DNA of 64,000 bases from Mycobacterium sp. E2733 (GCF_001667585.1 NZ_LZJZ01000061.1:1-64000), one strand, 5' to 3'; counted from the stretch's first letter, positions 15,917 to 24,022 are shown. Numbers and translations are program-made. The notes: a model not told the origin generated them from the letters alone.

Positions 15917-16864
15917 TCAGCGCTGGCGGCCCGCGAGCTGCCCGAGCTCGGCGAGATCGCGCTCGGCATGGCTTTGCCGGATATAGATGCTCAGGTCGGC
16001 GACCCGCTGGGCGTGCCTTCCGTCCTGGCAGAGCGGACCCGGTCCCAGCGCGCGGCCGGTGCGGGTGATGGCTTCGTCGACGGCGTGTTCCGCGACGGTG
16101 CGGACGCGGCGGGCCAGCAGTTGGGCGGTGCCGGTCCGGTCGAACGGGTCGGAGTCGACATGTGCGGCCGCCGCGGCCAGGATCGCGTCGCCGGCGGCCA
16201 GCGCGGCGTCGACGGCGCCGAGGTGAGCCAACGAGTACGCATCGGCGGATTCGCTGCGGGCGCAACGGTATAGCGGATCGGCGACCCTGCGCGCGCCGCC
16301 GAGCCAACAGGCCGCCACACCGATGGCGCCGTGCCAGAAGCCGGGCCTGCTCAGATAGTCGCCCGGATCGCCCACGGCGACGGCGTGCGTGTTGGTGAAC
16401 TGCACGGGTCGAGTGTCACTACCCGCCATCCCGGCGTTCCACCAGGTGCTGGGTAGCGGCTTGACGCTTGCGTCGGTCACCTGCACGGCGAACAGGCCCC
16501 GCGTCCCGTCTTCGAGACGGGCGGTTACCAATGCGTGCGTGCAAAACCCGGCTCCCGAGCACCAGACCTTCGTGCCCGTCAGGGTGAACGCCCCTTTGAC
16601 GTCGGTGGCCGTGAGCACCGCGTCCGGCGCTTCGGCCGCCCAAACACCCCACAGCTGACCGGATTCCGGGGGTTTACCACCCAATTCGTGAAGTATCGCG
16701 ACCGCATCGACGTGGGCTTCGGCGACCCGGGCCGCCACGATGTTCTCCTCGGCCAGCGACGCCAGCCGTTGCCAGCGTTCCGCCGTGCGCCCGGAAGCGG
16801 GCAATGGCAGCTCGAGCCGTCCCGACTCGAGCCAGTGCCTGACCAAACCCGCCGTCACGCGCAA
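15917..16864 (-). CDS. Acyl-CoA dehydrogenase-like protein, short form
   Basis: A 315-residue protein, shorter than the usual 380-400 of acyl-CoA dehydrogenases. The middle FAD/beta domain is recognisable: TLTGTKVWCSGAGFCTHALV and ALEDGTRGLFAVQVTDASV-like strands; the C-terminal helical part contains YSLAHLGAVDAALAAGDAIL. The N-terminal helical domain is reduced. A catalytic glutamate could not be placed, so it may not be a true dehydrogenase. It is immediately followed by the PIG-L deacetylase gene. In other actinobacteria this pair is often joined by a methyltransferase and a glycosyltransferase; neither follows here. Confidence 0.75.
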   Translation of the reverse strand: MRVTAGLVRHWLESGRLELPLPASGRTAERWQRLASLAEENIVAARVAEAHVDAVAILHELGGKPPESGQLWGVWAAEAPDAVLTATDVKGAFTLTGTKVWCSGAGFCTHALVTARLEDGTRGLFAVQVTDASVKPLPSTWWNAGMAGSDTRPVQFTNTHAVAVGDPGDYLSRPGFWHGAIGVAACWLGGARRVADPLYRCARSESADAYSLAHLGAVDAALAAGDAILAAAAAHVDSDPFDRTGTAQLLARRVRTVAEHAVDEAITRTGRALGPGPLCQDGRHAQRVADLSIYIRQSHAERDLAELGQLAGRQR

Positions 16865-17109
16865 TCACCCGCCGCCGATCTCCCCAGTTGCCTGAGGCGG
16901 TGATCGAACCCGTGTGGCGCCCGAGCCTGGGTTCGCGCCGGTGTGATGAGGCGGAGTTCGGTGTGGCGGCCGACGACCCGCTCGTTGTGAGCAGGGATCA
17001 CGGCGTCGGCAGCATAGGCGCGGATCCAAGCGGTTGACACAACAGGAAGATTTGCCCAAATCGCCGCAAGTTAAACGGGCTTACCACCTCTGGCGCCGTA
17101 TCCGCGCAG

Positions 17110-17134
17110 GTTGTACCGGCCGCCAGCGGGGTAT
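17110..17134 (+). promoter_or_regulatory. SigF-like promoter for the nucleotidyltransferase gene
   Basis: GGTTG ending at 17113, a 15-bp spacer and GGGTAT at 17129-17134, all consensus positions except the last T of GTTT. Expected transcript start (~17141) is almost at the ATG at 17147, so the mRNA may be nearly leaderless. The rest of 16865-17109 shows nothing I can assign. Confidence 0.5.
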
Positions 17135-17146
17135 GACTCATGCACC

Positions 17147-17713
17147 ATGGCACCCATCGAGGCCCCCGCGTCCAGCACGCAGCTGCGGGAAGCGCTGCGC
17201 GGTGCAGCGTCGGCGCTGAAGGAGAACGGCCCTCGGTTCGCGCTGGCCGGCAGTTACGCATTGTGGGCATATGGCGCGCCCGAACCTACGCACGATGTGG
17301 ACTTGGTGGTCGCCGAGGCCGACGTGGACGACGCCGTGGCCGCACTGAGCGATGCGGGGTTCGCCGTCGAGCGGCCCCCGGAGGATTGGCTCTTCAAGGC
17401 GCGCACCGGCGACACGGTCGTCGACGTGCTGCACCGCGTCAACGGCGTGCGGGTGGAACCCTCAGTCCTGGACTGCGCCGAGCAGCACGACGTGTTGGCG
17501 ATCCGGATGCCCGTGCTGCCGCCGACGATGGTGCTGATCCAGCAATTGCGCTCGCTGGGCGAGCATTATTGCGACTTCGCCAAGCTGCTGCCGGCCGTGC
17601 GCGCCGTCCGCGAACGCCTGGACTGGGAACGAATCAGGACATGCACCGCCGACAACGATTACGCGGTCGCCTTCCTGGTGTTGGTCGACCGGCTCGGCCT
17701 GACGGATCAGTGA
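17147..17713 (+). CDS. Stand-alone nucleotidyltransferase-fold protein
   Basis: A 188-residue protein of the polymerase-beta-like nucleotidyltransferase fold. The catalytic signature is present: GS at residues 35-36 ([11 protein letters not shown]), then Asp50 and Asp52 in THDVDLVV, and a third carboxylate in [11 protein letters not shown] (~94). The C-terminal half is helical (~130-188). Related solitary proteins include AbiEii/MenT-type toxins and antibiotic-modifying enzymes, but no antitoxin gene is adjacent and the similarity is only in the active site. The ATG at 17147 is chosen because of the promoter position; the frame extends to 17111. Its last 7 bp overlap the convergent Rho-N gene. 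Confidence 0.75.
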   Translation: MAPIEAPASSTQLREALRGAASALKENGPRFALAGSYALWAYGAPEPTHDVDLVVAEADVDDAVAALSDAGFAVERPPEDWLFKARTGDTVVDVLHRVNGVRVEPSVLDCAEQHDVLAIRMPVLPPTMVLIQQLRSLGEHYCDFAKLLPAVRAVRERLDWERIRTCTADNDYAVAFLVLVDRLGLTDQ

Positions 17714-17964
17714 TTCCGCAGCTTGGCTACCAACTTGTCCTTCGTGAGGCTTGAATACCCCGACATGCCAAGCTCTTTCGCGCGCTTCTTGAGCTGCGGG
17801 ACGGTCCAGTCCTGGTAGGACCCCGACTTGCCGCCCTTGCGCCCGACCGAGGACTTGCCCCGCGCGGCCGCCGCATTGGAGATCCGGGCCGCCTTCTCCT
17901 TCGAGTCCCCCTGCTTGCGCAGGTCCTTGTACAGCTTCTCGTTCTTGATCGACGAATTCGGCAT
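17707..17964 (-). CDS. Small Rho-N domain protein
   Basis: An 85-residue basic protein. The N-terminal ~48 residues are Lys/Arg/Ser-rich ([25 protein letters not shown]), and the C-terminal ~35 form a Rho termination-factor N-terminal (SAP-like) motif: [22 protein letters not shown]...KLVAKLR. Such proteins probably bind nucleic acid. Homologues are common in actinobacteria and often stress induced. GGAGGA precedes the ATG at 17964, and a SigF-like promoter lies further upstream. Function untested as far as I know. Confidence 0.83.
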   Translation of the reverse strand: MPNSSIKNEKLYKDLRKQGDSKEKAARISNAAAARGKSSVGRKGGKSGSYQDWTVPQLKKRAKELGMSGYSSLTKDKLVAKLRNH

Positions 17965-18012
17965 GGTTCATCCTCCTGTTCACGATGAGAGATCCCTGGC
18001 GTCCTGGTCAGG

Positions 18013-18038
18013 ATGCCCGCCCGGGTGGCAGCGAAAAC
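18013..18038 (-). promoter_or_regulatory. SigF-type promoter for the Rho-N gene
   Basis: On the minus strand GGTTT (18039-18035), a 16-bp spacer and GGGCAT (18018-18013). The only mismatch to GGTTT-N15-17-GGGTAT is C for T in the -10. It lies 49 nt before the start codon at 17964. Confidence 0.55.
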
Positions 18039-18074
18039 CCAGGTCTTCGCCTTCGCGCTATTCCTCGCCGAGTG

Positions 18075-18099
18075 GGTTACCTACGATTGATGCGGGTAG
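18075..18099 (+). promoter_or_regulatory. Possible SigF-like promoter for the first CheB gene
   Basis: GGTTA at 18075-18079, a 14-bp spacer and GGGTAG at 18094-18099, 11 bp before the ATG at 18110. The spacer is one base short of the usual range. If used, the mRNA would be nearly leaderless. Confidence 0.3.
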
Positions 18100-18109
18100 T
18101 CGAGGGGTA

Positions 18110-19126
18110 ATGATTACGGCGACCAGCGACAATGGCGATCTGCGTGGCGTGGTGGCGATCGGTGCCTCCGCGGGGGGAGTGGAAGCGCTGTCACGCCTGG
18201 CGTCGGGGCTATCCCCGGACGTGCCCTACGCCTACCTGATCACGCTGCACATTCCCGCCGGCGCGCCGAGCGTCCTGGCCCGCATCGTCGACCGCAGCGG
18301 CCCGCTGCCGGCCGTCCCGGCCGAAGACGGAGCGAAGCTCGAACCGGCGCACATCTACGTGGCCCGACCCGACCGCCACCTGCTGGTCCTCGACCACCAC
18401 GTCATGCTGTCGCAGGGGCCGACAGAGAACGGACATCGGCCCGCGATCAACGCGCTGTTCCGCTCGGTCGCCCTGGCATTCGGCCCCCGCGCTATCGGCA
18501 TCCTGCTCTCGGGTGTGCTCGACGACGGCGTGCTGGGCCTGGCCGCGATCCGCTTGCGAGGGGGCACCACCATCGGCCAGTCGGCCGAGGACGCGTTGTT
18601 CCCAGCGCTGCCGACCCACGCCCGTGATGCCGGCGTGCTGGATCAGCAGGCCGCGGCGGCCGACATCGGCGCCCTGCTCAAAGAGCTGTCGCACCGAGTG
18701 ATGAAGGATTCGGAGATGGAGCGCGACGCCACAATGGAACTAGAGAATCGCATCGCCATGATGTCGCGTTTCGCCACCGGTTTCGACTCCGAACAACTAG
18801 GCAGCCCATCGGGGTACACGTGCCCGGACTGCAATGGCTCGCTGGTTTCCGTCAGCGAGGGCAACTTCCGCTGCCGGGTGGGTCACGCCTGGACGGCCGA
18901 CGCGTTGCTCGCCGCGCGGGACGACGAAGTCGAAGGGGCGCTGTGGGTGGCCCTGCGCAGCTTGCAGGAGAAGGCCCGATTGTCGCGACAACTCGCCGAC
19001 AAGGCGGGGACCGGTCCGCTCAACCGACGTTACACCGACCTCGCCGAACAAACCGAACGGGCGCTGCGAGTGCTCAGCGACAGGCTGTCGGCCAACGCCC
19101 CGCAGGGCGGTGAGGCCGGTGACTGA
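18110..19126 (+). CDS. CheB-type methylesterase domain protein with C-terminal zinc-ribbon-like domain
   Basis: A 338-residue protein with a CheB glutamate methylesterase/deamidase domain (residues ~12-200) and no receiver domain. The catalytic triad is conserved: Ser20 in GASAGG, His47 in ITLHIPAG and Asp139 in SGVLDDG. After a helical linker, residues ~235-265 carry CPDCNG and FRCRVGHAW, a Cys/His set that could bind zinc, then a helical tail. Classical CheB acts on chemoreceptors, but mycobacteria are non-motile and no receptor is encoded here. The next gene overlaps its end by 8 bp, so they are translationally coupled. ATG at 18110 is preferred; the frame extends to 17828 without ribosome site. 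Confidence 0.85.
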   Translation: MITATSDNGDLRGVVAIGASAGGVEALSRLASGLSPDVPYAYLITLHIPAGAPSVLARIVDRSGPLPAVPAEDGAKLEPAHIYVARPDRHLLVLDHHVMLSQGPTENGHRPAINALFRSVALAFGPRAIGILLSGVLDDGVLGLAAIRLRGGTTIGQSAEDALFPALPTHARDAGVLDQQAAAADIGALLKELSHRVMKDSEMERDATMELENRIAMMSRFATGFDSEQLGSPSGYTCPDCNGSLVSVSEGNFRCRVGHAWTADALLAARDDEVEGALWVALRSLQEKARLSRQLADKAGTGPLNRRYTDLAEQTERALRVLSDRLSANAPQGGEAGD

Positions 19127-19877
19127 GCCGCTGCCGGCCATCCGCATCGATGCCGAAGCGCAGGAGGATGTGCCGATCCTGGTGGCAGAGGGGGTGTTGG
19201 ACAGCTCAACGTATCGAGGTCTCCGCGACACCGTCATCAAGGCCGCCCTCGACGAGCCACCCGCGGTGATCGTCGATGTCGACCGGCTGTCCGTGCCGGC
19301 GGCCTCGGCCTGGACGGTTTTCACCAGTGCCCGCTGGCACGTCAGCATCTGGCCGGACATCCCGATCCTGCTCGTCTGCTCGGACCCGCATGTACGACGG
19401 GTGATTAGCAAGGGCGGGGTGGTGCGATATGTGCCCATCCATGCCAGCCGGGAGTCGGCACTGGAAGCCGTCCGCAGCCGGTCAATCCAGGTTCGCCGGC
19501 GGGCGCGCACCGAGCTCCCGCGCTCGGCAGGCAGCCTCGCCCTCGCCCGCGGCGTCGTCACCGATTGGCTCACCGAGTGGGAGTGCCGCGAAGTGATTCC
19601 GGTTGCTTCCACCGTGGCCACCGTCTTCATCGAAAACGTCCTCGACCACACCGACAGCGCGCCGGTGCTGATCGTCGAAAGCTACCGGGACGCCGTCACC
19701 GTCGCGGTGGAGGATTGCAGCGACCGCCTGCCCGGCCGGCACGAAGACGCCGATCGCGGCGCCGAGGTCGTGTCCGGCCTGGCGATCGTCTCCGCGCTGT
19801 GCCGAACGTGGGGCAGCACCCCCACGTCGGCGGGCAAGACGGTCTGGGCATTGGTCGGTCGCGAGGATCGATTCTGA
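19119..19877 (+). CDS. STAS plus histidine-kinase-like ATPase protein
   Basis: A 252-residue protein starting at a GTG that overlaps the CheB stop by 8 bp. Residues ~15-110 look like a STAS-type domain (PAVIVDVDRLSVPAASAW), and ~130-250 resemble an anti-sigma HATPase_c domain: VIPVASTVATVFIENVLDHT is a plausible N-box helix, with a short ATP-lid-like end (TSAGKTVWALVG). A serine-kinase anti-sigma activity would link it to partner-switching regulation of a sigma factor. The N-box has the pattern E-N-V-L-D-H, near the E-xx-x-N-A-x-x-H of RsbW/SpoIIAB, though the fit is loose. Domain assignment is moderate. Confidence 0.7.
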   Translation: MTEPLPAIRIDAEAQEDVPILVAEGVLDSSTYRGLRDTVIKAALDEPPAVIVDVDRLSVPAASAWTVFTSARWHVSIWPDIPILLVCSDPHVRRVISKGGVVRYVPIHASRESALEAVRSRSIQVRRRARTELPRSAGSLALARGVVTDWLTEWECREVIPVASTVATVFIENVLDHTDSAPVLIVESYRDAVTVAVEDCSDRLPGRHEDADRGAEVVSGLAIVSALCRTWGSTPTSAGKTVWALVGREDRF

Positions 19878-19933
19878 CGACCGGCGAGTAATGTTCAAGT
19901 CCTTCGGCCAGGCTGGATGCGGACGGGACTTGA

Positions 19934-21775
19934 ATGGACGGCACGACTGACGAGGCTTTTGAGGCCCTGCTGCGCTACATGCGCGATTCTCGCGGCTTCG
20001 ACTTCACCGGCTACAAGCGCACGTCGCTGATGCGCCGCGTCCGCCACCGGATGGACCAGGCCGGCTACTCCTCCTTCGAGGAATACCTCGACTTCTTGCA
20101 AGCCAGTTCCGACGAATTCGCCGCGCTCTTCAACACCATCCTGATCAACGTCACCGCGTTCTTCCGTGACGCGGAGGCCTGGGAGTACATCGGTTCGGAA
20201 GTCATTCCCCGGATGCTGGCCGAGCGTGGCCCGGACGACCCGATCCGGGTATGGAGCGCGGGTTGCGCCTCCGGCGAGGAGGCCTACACGCTGGCGATGC
20301 TGCTGGCCGAGAACCTCGGGCCCGAGGCGTTTCGTCAACGGGTCAAAATCTATGCCACCGACATCGACGAGGACGCGCTGAGCGAGGCGCGCGCCGCTTC
20401 CTATGACGCCAAGGCCGTCGAGCCGGTGCCGGCCGAGTTGCTGACGCGCTACTTCGAACAGGTCAACGGCCGCTATGTTTTTCAGAAGGAATTGCGCCGT
20501 GCGGTGATCTTCGGCCGCAACGATCTGGTCAAGGATGCGCCGATCTCCCGCGTCGATCTGCTGGTGTGTCGCAACACCTTGATGTACCTCAACGCCGAAA
20601 CACAGCGAAACGTTCTGGGCCGCCTGCATTTTGCGCTGGCCCCTCAGGGAACGCTGTTCCTTGGGCACGCCGAGATGCTGCTCAGCCACGGCGACCGGTT
20701 CACCCCGCTGAATCTGAAGCACCGAATCTTTCGCAAGGCCGTCGGAAGCCACGCCGGCGTGGAGCGCTACGACCCGGCCGGGGCATTCTATGAACGCAAC
20801 GAGGACCTGACGGGCTTGACCACGGTGCGCGACTTGGCTTTCCGCGCCAGTCCGGTTGCCCAGATCGTGGTCACCGGCGAGGACACCGTCGCGATGATCA
20901 ACCAGCAGGCCGAGACCCTGTTCGGGCTCTCGGCCCGCGACATCGGCCGGCTGCTGCGCGACCTGGAAGTGTCCTATCGTCCGGTGGAGCTGCGCGCCTA
21001 CCTGGAGCAGGCCAAGGTGGAGCGGCGGTCGGCGCGGATCCAAGACGTCAAATGGCAGCGCCCGGGCGCCGAGACGGTGTGGTTCGAAATCCACGTCAAC
21101 CCACTCGTCGACGCCGAGAACGGTCTGCTCGGCGTGTCGATCGTGTTCTTCGACGTCAGCGCGACGCGCGCCCTGCTGGACAAGGTGGTGCAGACCAACC
21201 GCCAGCTGGAAGCGGCGTACGAAGAGTTGCAGTCCACCAACGAGGAACTCGAGACCACCAACGAGGAACTGCAGTCAACCGTGGAGGAATTGGAGACCAC
21301 CAACGAGGAACTGCAGTCCACCAACGAAGAACTCGAGACGATGAACGAGGAACTGCAGTCCACGAACGACGAACTGCACACCATCAACGAAATGTTGCGG
21401 GAACGCAGCCTGGAATTGGACGAGTCGAAGAACTTCTTGGATTCGCTGATCGACTCGATTCACATGGGAATGGTTGTGGTGGACCGCGAGATGAAGGTGA
21501 TCCTGTGGAACCGCGGTTGCGAAGAGCTTTGGGGCCTGCGGTCCGACGAAACGATGGGAAGCAAACTGACCAGCCTGGACATGGGAATGCCACTGGACAG
21601 CGTCCGGCCGCTGATCGGCCACGCGTTCGTCGACGCCGAAAGCTCAGGTGAGGCGGAAGTGGACGCGGTCAACCGGCGCGGGCGGCGGACCCGGGTGCGC
21701 GTCACGTGCACGTCGTTTCGTTCGCGCGAGGGAGCGGTCGGGGGCGCGCTGCTGCTCATGGAGGTGGTGAGCTAG
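19934..21775 (+). CDS. CheR-type methyltransferase with PAS domains and heptad-repeat coil
   Basis: A 613-residue signalling protein. Residues ~10-270 are a CheR methyltransferase: NVTAFFRD, the SAM-binding VWSAGCASGEEAYTLAML, IYATDIDEDAL and LLVCRNTLMYLNAETQ are all canonical. Next come a PAS domain (~295-400, with VVTGEDTVAMINQQAETLFG), a coiled coil of eight EELxxTN-type heptads (~430-485) and a second PAS domain (~500-605). The architecture is that of CheB/CheR hybrid sensors but without a CheB domain or a histidine kinase. CheB-type genes lie on both sides as separate proteins. Methyl acceptor unknown; perhaps the coiled coil itself, which is Glu/Gln-rich. The ATG at 19934 follows a GGACGGGAC stretch. 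Confidence 0.88.
   Translation: MDGTTDEAFEALLRYMRDSRGFDFTGYKRTSLMRRVRHRMDQAGYSSFEEYLDFLQASSDEFAALFNTILINVTAFFRDAEAWEYIGSEVIPRMLAERGPDDPIRVWSAGCASGEEAYTLAMLLAENLGPEAFRQRVKIYATDIDEDALSEARAASYDAKAVEPVPAELLTRYFEQVNGRYVFQKELRRAVIFGRNDLVKDAPISRVDLLVCRNTLMYLNAETQRNVLGRLHFALAPQGTLFLGHAEMLLSHGDRFTPLNLKHRIFRKAVGSHAGVERYDPAGAFYERNEDLTGLTTVRDLAFRASPVAQIVVTGEDTVAMINQQAETLFGLSARDIGRLLRDLEVSYRPVELRAYLEQAKVERRSARIQDVKWQRPGAETVWFEIHVNPLVDAENGLLGVSIVFFDVSATRALLDKVVQTNRQLEAAYEELQSTNEELETTNEELQSTVEELETTNEELQSTNEELETMNEELQSTNDELHTINEMLRERSLELDESKNFLDSLIDSIHMGMVVVDREMKVILWNRGCEELWGLRSDETMGSKLTSLDMGMPLDSVRPLIGHAFVDAESSGEAEVDAVNRRGRRTRVRVTCTSFRSREGAVGGALLLMEVVS
21221..21388 (+). repeat. Tandem coding repeat (eight heptads) in the CheR gene
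   Basis: Eight consecutive 21-bp units encode EELQSTN/EELETTN heptads, often alternating as 42-bp pairs with near-identical DNA (GAGGAACTGCAGTCCACCAA). It is an in-frame coiled coil, common in CheB/CheR-PAS hybrids, and a site where unit number could vary by slippage or recombination. Confidence 0.85.
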
Positions 21776-22656
21776 CCACCCCACCGCGCGGCCGCTTCCT
21801 CGGCCGCTTGGTGGGCCAACTGGGCCCGGCGCCGTGACTCGGCGGCCCGGCGCCGCGCCGTGGCCACCGTTTGGGCGGTGGCGCCGGATCCCGCCGATAG
21901 ATCGCTGCGTCTGCGGCTGAGTTCGGCGGCGCGCAATCCGGCCAGTTCCGCGCGCGCTGCCGCGGTGTTGGCGGCGTCATCGCGCGACAGCCGTGGGCCT
22001 CCCGGTGCGGGGTCGGCTTCCTGCGCTCCCGGCTCCGGGCAATCATCGCAACCGCTCTCCGGCTGGAGCTCGGACAGCGGCACGCCCTCGACGACGCCGG
22101 CCAGGGCGCGACCGATCTGGTGAATCGGCAACACGAGGTCGGCCCCGGCGCGCGCCGCCGCCACCGGCATCGACGAGTACAGGGCGGTGTCCCGGCTCTC
22201 CGCGATGACGACGGCGCCGGCCCGCTTCAGCGCGGCGGTGCCCGCCGCCCCGTCCTGCCCCGATCCGGACAACACCGCGGTCACGCTGCGCGGTCCATAC
22301 GATTCGGCGACCGACCGCAGCAGCACGTCGAAGCGGCGCGCCCTGAGATCCTTCGTCGCGAACAGGCGACAACGGCCTCCCGGTGTCAGTTCCAGGTAGC
22401 TTCCCGGCGGACACACGAGCACCTGTCCCGGCGCGAGGACCTGCCCGTCGCACGCCCAACTGACCGGGTGCGCGCTCAGCCGGCGGAGAATCGCCGGCAG
22501 CACGCTGTCGTGGTCACCGAGGTGTTGCTGCACCACGACGGCGGCGGGAAAGTCGGCCGGGAGATCACTCAGCACGGTCGAGAGCGCGGACAGACCACCC
22601 GCCGATGACAGCAGAACCACCAGCTCGACGACGGGCCGATGCGTGTCGCTCGCCAC
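21772..22656 (-). CDS. Second CheB-type methylesterase domain protein
   Basis: About 294 residues from the GTG at 22656 (frame open to 22728). A CheB domain covers residues ~10-190 with the triad Ser18 in LLSSAGG, His45 in VVVQQHLGDHDSVLPAIL and Asp135 in LSGSGQDGAAG. The C-terminal ~100 residues are Ala/Arg-rich and probably helical (AAESRRRAQLAHQAAEEAAAR). It lacks a receiver domain. The end overlaps the convergent CheR gene by 4 bp. It is not closely similar to the first CheB protein; both could compete for or share the substrate of the CheR protein between them. Confidence 0.83.
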   Translation of the reverse strand: MASDTHRPVVELVVLLSSAGGLSALSTVLSDLPADFPAAVVVQQHLGDHDSVLPAILRRLSAHPVSWACDGQVLAPGQVLVCPPGSYLELTPGGRCRLFATKDLRARRFDVLLRSVAESYGPRSVTAVLSGSGQDGAAGTAALKRAGAVVIAESRDTALYSSMPVAAARAGADLVLPIHQIGRALAGVVEGVPLSELQPESGCDDCPEPGAQEADPAPGGPRLSRDDAANTAAARAELAGLRAAELSRRRSDLSAGSGATAQTVATARRRAAESRRRAQLAHQAAEEAAARWGG

Positions 22657-22782
22657 CCCTCCAGTTTTCCAAATCGGCCGCCGTCCCACAGTCCGGCGAG
22701 CGATCCTTTCCGCTGCGGCTCCGGGCACTGCTATCCGAAATACGAAACTGCGGCGCCACAGGCGAAGTGGCAGGGAGGTACC

Positions 22783-22807
22783 GTTTCACCGATATTGGGC
22801 CGGGTAC
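22783..22807 (+). promoter_or_regulatory. SigF-type promoter for the glycosyltransferase gene
   Basis: GTTT at 22783-22786, a 15-bp spacer and GGGTAC at 22802-22807, matching the SigF consensus at all core positions but the last. The GTG start at 22844 is 36 bp further, with AAGGGGG as ribosome site. Confidence 0.6.
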
Positions 22808-22843
22808 GCAACCACGCCAAGGGCGACGCAAAGGGGGTTCGAA

Positions 22844-24022
22844 GTGAGGATTGCGATCGTCAGCGGCGACGACATCGTCGATGACGACCCACAGCAACTG
22901 TCCGCTGCGCTTGCGGCCCGTGGCCACGAGGCCGCCCGATTCGTCCGGCACAACAGCCGACGTGCAGAAACCAGCACGAATGGTCACCGCACGGTAGCAG
23001 TGCCCGCCGGGCCCCGCGCAGCAACGTCCGTTTCGGAGGTGCTTCCCTACGTCGGCGACTGGGCGGGCGCGCTCGTGCGGGAATGGGCCGCCGAGCGGCC
23101 GGATGTCGTGCACGCATACGGCTGGCTTGGCGGTTTGGCCGCCCAACTGGCCGCGCGGCGGCAACAGGTGCCGACCGTCCAGAGTTTTCTGGGGTTGGCG
23201 GCCACTAGTGGCCCCGGAGGCGCCGCCGGACCTCCACCGGAGAGCGAACGGCTGCGCATCGAACCGCTACTGGCGCGCAGCGCGACGTGGGTGACGGGGG
23301 AGAGCGCCGACGACGTCGATGCCCTGAGCCGGCTGCGCCGCAGCCGGGCTCGGGTGTCCGCTTTGACCGGCGGGGTCGACGTGGAGCGGTTTAATTCCCG
23401 CGGTCCTGCGCTGGCCCGCACCGACCTGCATCGCGTCCTCTGTCTCGCGCCGAATCCGATGCCGTGCAACGGCTTCGACATCGCCATCAGGGCGATGCCC
23501 AGGGTTCCGGCCACGGAGCTGGTGGTTGCCGAGACCGAAGCCACCAACCCCGATCACGACAAGGCGCGGGCCAGGCTGCAGCAGCAGGCCGCCAAGTTGG
23601 GGGTGGCCGAGCGGGTCCGGTTCGCGGGCACCGTCGGCGGTGACGAATTGCCGATGTTGCTGCGTTCCGCGGACGTGGTCGCGTGTACGCCGCGACAGCC
23701 ACCGCGCGCGACCACGGTGCTGCAGGCGATGGCCAGTGGCGTGGTGGTGGTGGCGTTCGGCGTCGGGGTGCTCAAGGACGCCGTGGTGGATAATGTCACC
23801 GGGCTGGTGCTGCCGCCGCAAACCCTTGGCGGCTTGTCAGCTACCTTGAGAAACCTTCTGGCGCAGCGTTTTCAGAGCGAGAGCATGGGTGCGGCGGGCC
23901 GCAGCCGCGCGCTGTCGCGTTATGCCTGGGATCGGATTGCGCTTGACTCGCAGAACATCTACCAACAGGCGCGGACCAGGTGTCTGGCGCCGCAACGCTT
24001 GCAGTCGTCAGGTGTCCGGTGA
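22844..24022 (+). CDS. GT4-like glycosyltransferase
   Basis: A 392-residue protein with the two-Rossmann (GT-B) layout of family 4 glycosyltransferases. The N-terminal half starts MRIAIVSGDDIVDDDP and has RPDVVHAYGWLGGLAAQLAA; the C-terminal half has LCLAPNPMPCNGFDIAI, VRFAGTVGGDELPMLLRSADVVACTP and AVVDNVTGLVLPP. The donor-site EX7E motif is degenerate: the expected glutamates are replaced in RQPPRATTVLQAMASG. It may have an altered donor or reduced activity. The GTG at 22844 is chosen from the AAGGGGG site. Function in a stress regulon, for instance modification of a lipid or osmolyte, is only inference. Confidence 0.83.
   Translation: MRIAIVSGDDIVDDDPQQLSAALAARGHEAARFVRHNSRRAETSTNGHRTVAVPAGPRAATSVSEVLPYVGDWAGALVREWAAERPDVVHAYGWLGGLAAQLAARRQQVPTVQSFLGLAATSGPGGAAGPPPESERLRIEPLLARSATWVTGESADDVDALSRLRRSRARVSALTGGVDVERFNSRGPALARTDLHRVLCLAPNPMPCNGFDIAIRAMPRVPATELVVAETEATNPDHDKARARLQQQAAKLGVAERVRFAGTVGGDELPMLLRSADVVACTPRQPPRATTVLQAMASGVVVVAFGVGVLKDAVVDNVTGLVLPPQTLGGLSATLRNLLAQRFQSESMGAAGRSRALSRYAWDRIALDSQNIYQQARTRCLAPQRLQSSGVR

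Noticed and set aside
19895..21094. 399-codon minus-strand frame
   Set aside because: Antisense shadow of the CheR gene.
21221..21388. Regular repeats considered as a CRISPR array
   Set aside because: Units are contiguous 21-bp coding heptads without spacers, in frame with CheR.
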